Shown one piece after another: positions 4,661 to 5,391 of a stretch of 5,391 bases of DNA. The translations under genes were made by a program, and so were the position numbers. Origin of the DNA: JADJQU01 sp035490315 (GTDB lineage: Bacteria > Planctomycetota > UBA1135 > GCA-002686595); the NCBI GenBank assembly GCA_035490315.1, contig DATHET010000124.1:1-5391 (forward strand), written 5' to 3'. Below the pieces are notes generated by a model. It saw only the letters and a list, made by a program, of their open reading frames with translations, made no database searches and was not told the origin of the DNA. Numbering within the stretch: position 1 is the first letter of the stretch; every line of letters starts with the position of its first letter.

Positions 4661-5308
4661 ATGAAGAGCCTCGACGAGATTCCCTCCAGGCGTCCATTCC
4701 CACTGTTCGCAACGGTCGCCGCCGCCATTTTCGTCGGCGGCTCGGGCACGGTGCTCGTGCACCACCTGCTCGAGCCGGTGGAATCGCCTCGTCCCATCGA
4801 GGCCTCGGCCGCCGGCGCGAGCATGGATCCGCGGCTCGTCGAAGCCCTGATGCAGCTTGCGCAGGAGTTACGCGAAGCGCGCTCGATCACGCCGCCGCTC
4901 GCCGTGCCGGCGTCGATGTCTTCGCAGCGCAGTCCCGCGACGGAATCCGGCGAGAGCGCGATCTCCGAATTCACGGCCGCCGTGCGCGAGTTGCGTGCGG
5001 CGCTCCAGCAGACAGGCCCAGGTGCGACCGCGAATCCTCCGCCGCCTCGCTTGCCGCACGAGGGACTCCGCGCGTGGCTACCGGAGCTCGCGCCCGAAGT
5101 CGAGGATCGAACCGTTGCCTACACGCGCCAGCACCTGTTCTGGTCGGAGCAGCAGATCCTGGACCGCTATGGATTGCCGGATCAGATCGATGTCCACGGC
5201 AACGGCGGAACGAGGTGGTGGTACCAGGACAATCCATCCAACAAACGTTCCTTCGCGGTGGTTCTCTACCAGGGTCGGGTGATCAGCGTCGAAGCCAACG
5301 GAGATTGA
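4661..5308 (+). CDS. Membrane-anchored protein with BamE/SmpA-like C-terminal domain, paralog 2
   Basis: This 215-aa product matches its upstream neighbour along the full length. It has a membrane helix at about 13-38 (FPLFATVAAAIFVGGSGTVLVHHLLE), helical segments at 57-73 (PRLVEALMQLAQELREA) and 99-116 (SAISEFTAAVRELRAALQ), a Pro-rich linker (125-132), and the conserved end 154-210 (YTRQHLFWSEQQILDRYG-LPDQI...WWY...SFAVVLYQGRVISV). Shared blocks include LAQE.RE, AAVREL, QH..WSEQQILD, YG.PD and YQGRVI/FQGRVI. The ATG at 4661 is preferred because alignment with the first copy puts both MK starts in register; the frame is open upstream to 4493, but there it overlaps the first paralog. AGGAGGG at 4623-4629 is 31 nt before this ATG, too far for a normal Shine-Dalgarno. 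The 28-nt spacing implies co-transcription with the first copy. Function is unknown; the pair may form a hetero-oligomer in the envelope. Confidence 0.87.
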   Translation: MKSLDEIPSRRPFPLFATVAAAIFVGGSGTVLVHHLLEPVESPRPIEASAAGASMDPRLVEALMQLAQELREARSITPPLAVPASMSSQRSPATESGESAISEFTAAVRELRAALQQTGPGATANPPPPRLPHEGLRAWLPELAPEVEDRTVAYTRQHLFWSEQQILDRYGLPDQIDVHGNGGTRWWYQDNPSNKRSFAVVLYQGRVISVEANGD

Positions 5309-5391
5309 CGCGCTGCGGCGCGCGCTGCATCGCCGAGTTCCGCGGCCCAGTGTTATCCTGCGGCTGTTCCGGAAACACTCACCCCTCAGGA
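5309..5391 (+). promoter_or_regulatory. Downstream region with candidate promoter for a gene beyond the window
   Basis: After the second paralog stops there is no clear terminator; a GC-rich GCGGCGCGCGCTGC stretch is partly self-complementary but has no usable loop or T-run. TATCCT at 5354-5359 (GTGTTATCCTGCGG) is the third copy of the candidate -10 element. The window ends with CTCAGGA, which could be the Shine-Dalgarno of a plus-strand gene starting just past the edge. Confidence 0.3.

Noticed and set aside
1..5391. CRISPR array, tRNA, transposase or phage genes
   Set aside because: No regularly spaced repeats, no cloverleaf-like sequence and no recombinase or phage motifs were seen on either strand.

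Overview
The window is GC-rich and densely coding. It looks like chromosomal DNA of a planctomycete-type bacterium (Planctomycetota, perhaps the deep-sea/biofilm clade with many secreted repeat proteins). The main reason is the secreted right-handed beta-helix protein at 1773-2948. It combines a 'YVDASG...GTLANPY' start, a 'PGSPCIDAGDP' segment and a C-terminal 'YCTGK.NSQGC...' domain that I associate with that phylum. The assignment rests on recalled family resemblance, not on a search.

Left part (1-2948, all minus strand). Reading in the direction of transcription: the beta-helix protein (2948->1773); an 86-nt gap holding a nearly perfect 30-bp-arm hairpin and a strong Shine-Dalgarno; a TPR-containing protein with a possible N-terminal membrane anchor (1686->493); a very long 45-bp-arm imperfect palindrome overlapping the TPR stop codon (403-501); and the first 77 codons of another exported protein, possibly propeller-like with a Ca-loop-like motif, which runs off the left edge (233->1). 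All three look like envelope or exported proteins, so the group may serve the cell surface, but no pathway can be named.

Right part (3098-5308, all plus strand). A 149-nt divergent intergenic region leads to a 93-aa two-helix membrane protein, then a COG4119-like Nudix hydrolase, then two tandem paralogous genes. Each paralog encodes a protein of about 216 aa with one N-terminal membrane anchor, short helical segments and a conserved C-terminal domain resembling BamE/SmpA-OmlA folds. The pair is a clear gene duplication. The last 83 nt hold a promoter-like TATCCT and probably the leader of a further gene beyond the edge.

No tRNA, rRNA, CRISPR array, transposase or phage gene is visible. The most unusual material is the pair of long hairpins bracketing the TPR gene, the duplicated BamE-like anchored proteins, and a recurring TATCCT element whose copy before the Nudix gene would give a leaderless mRNA.
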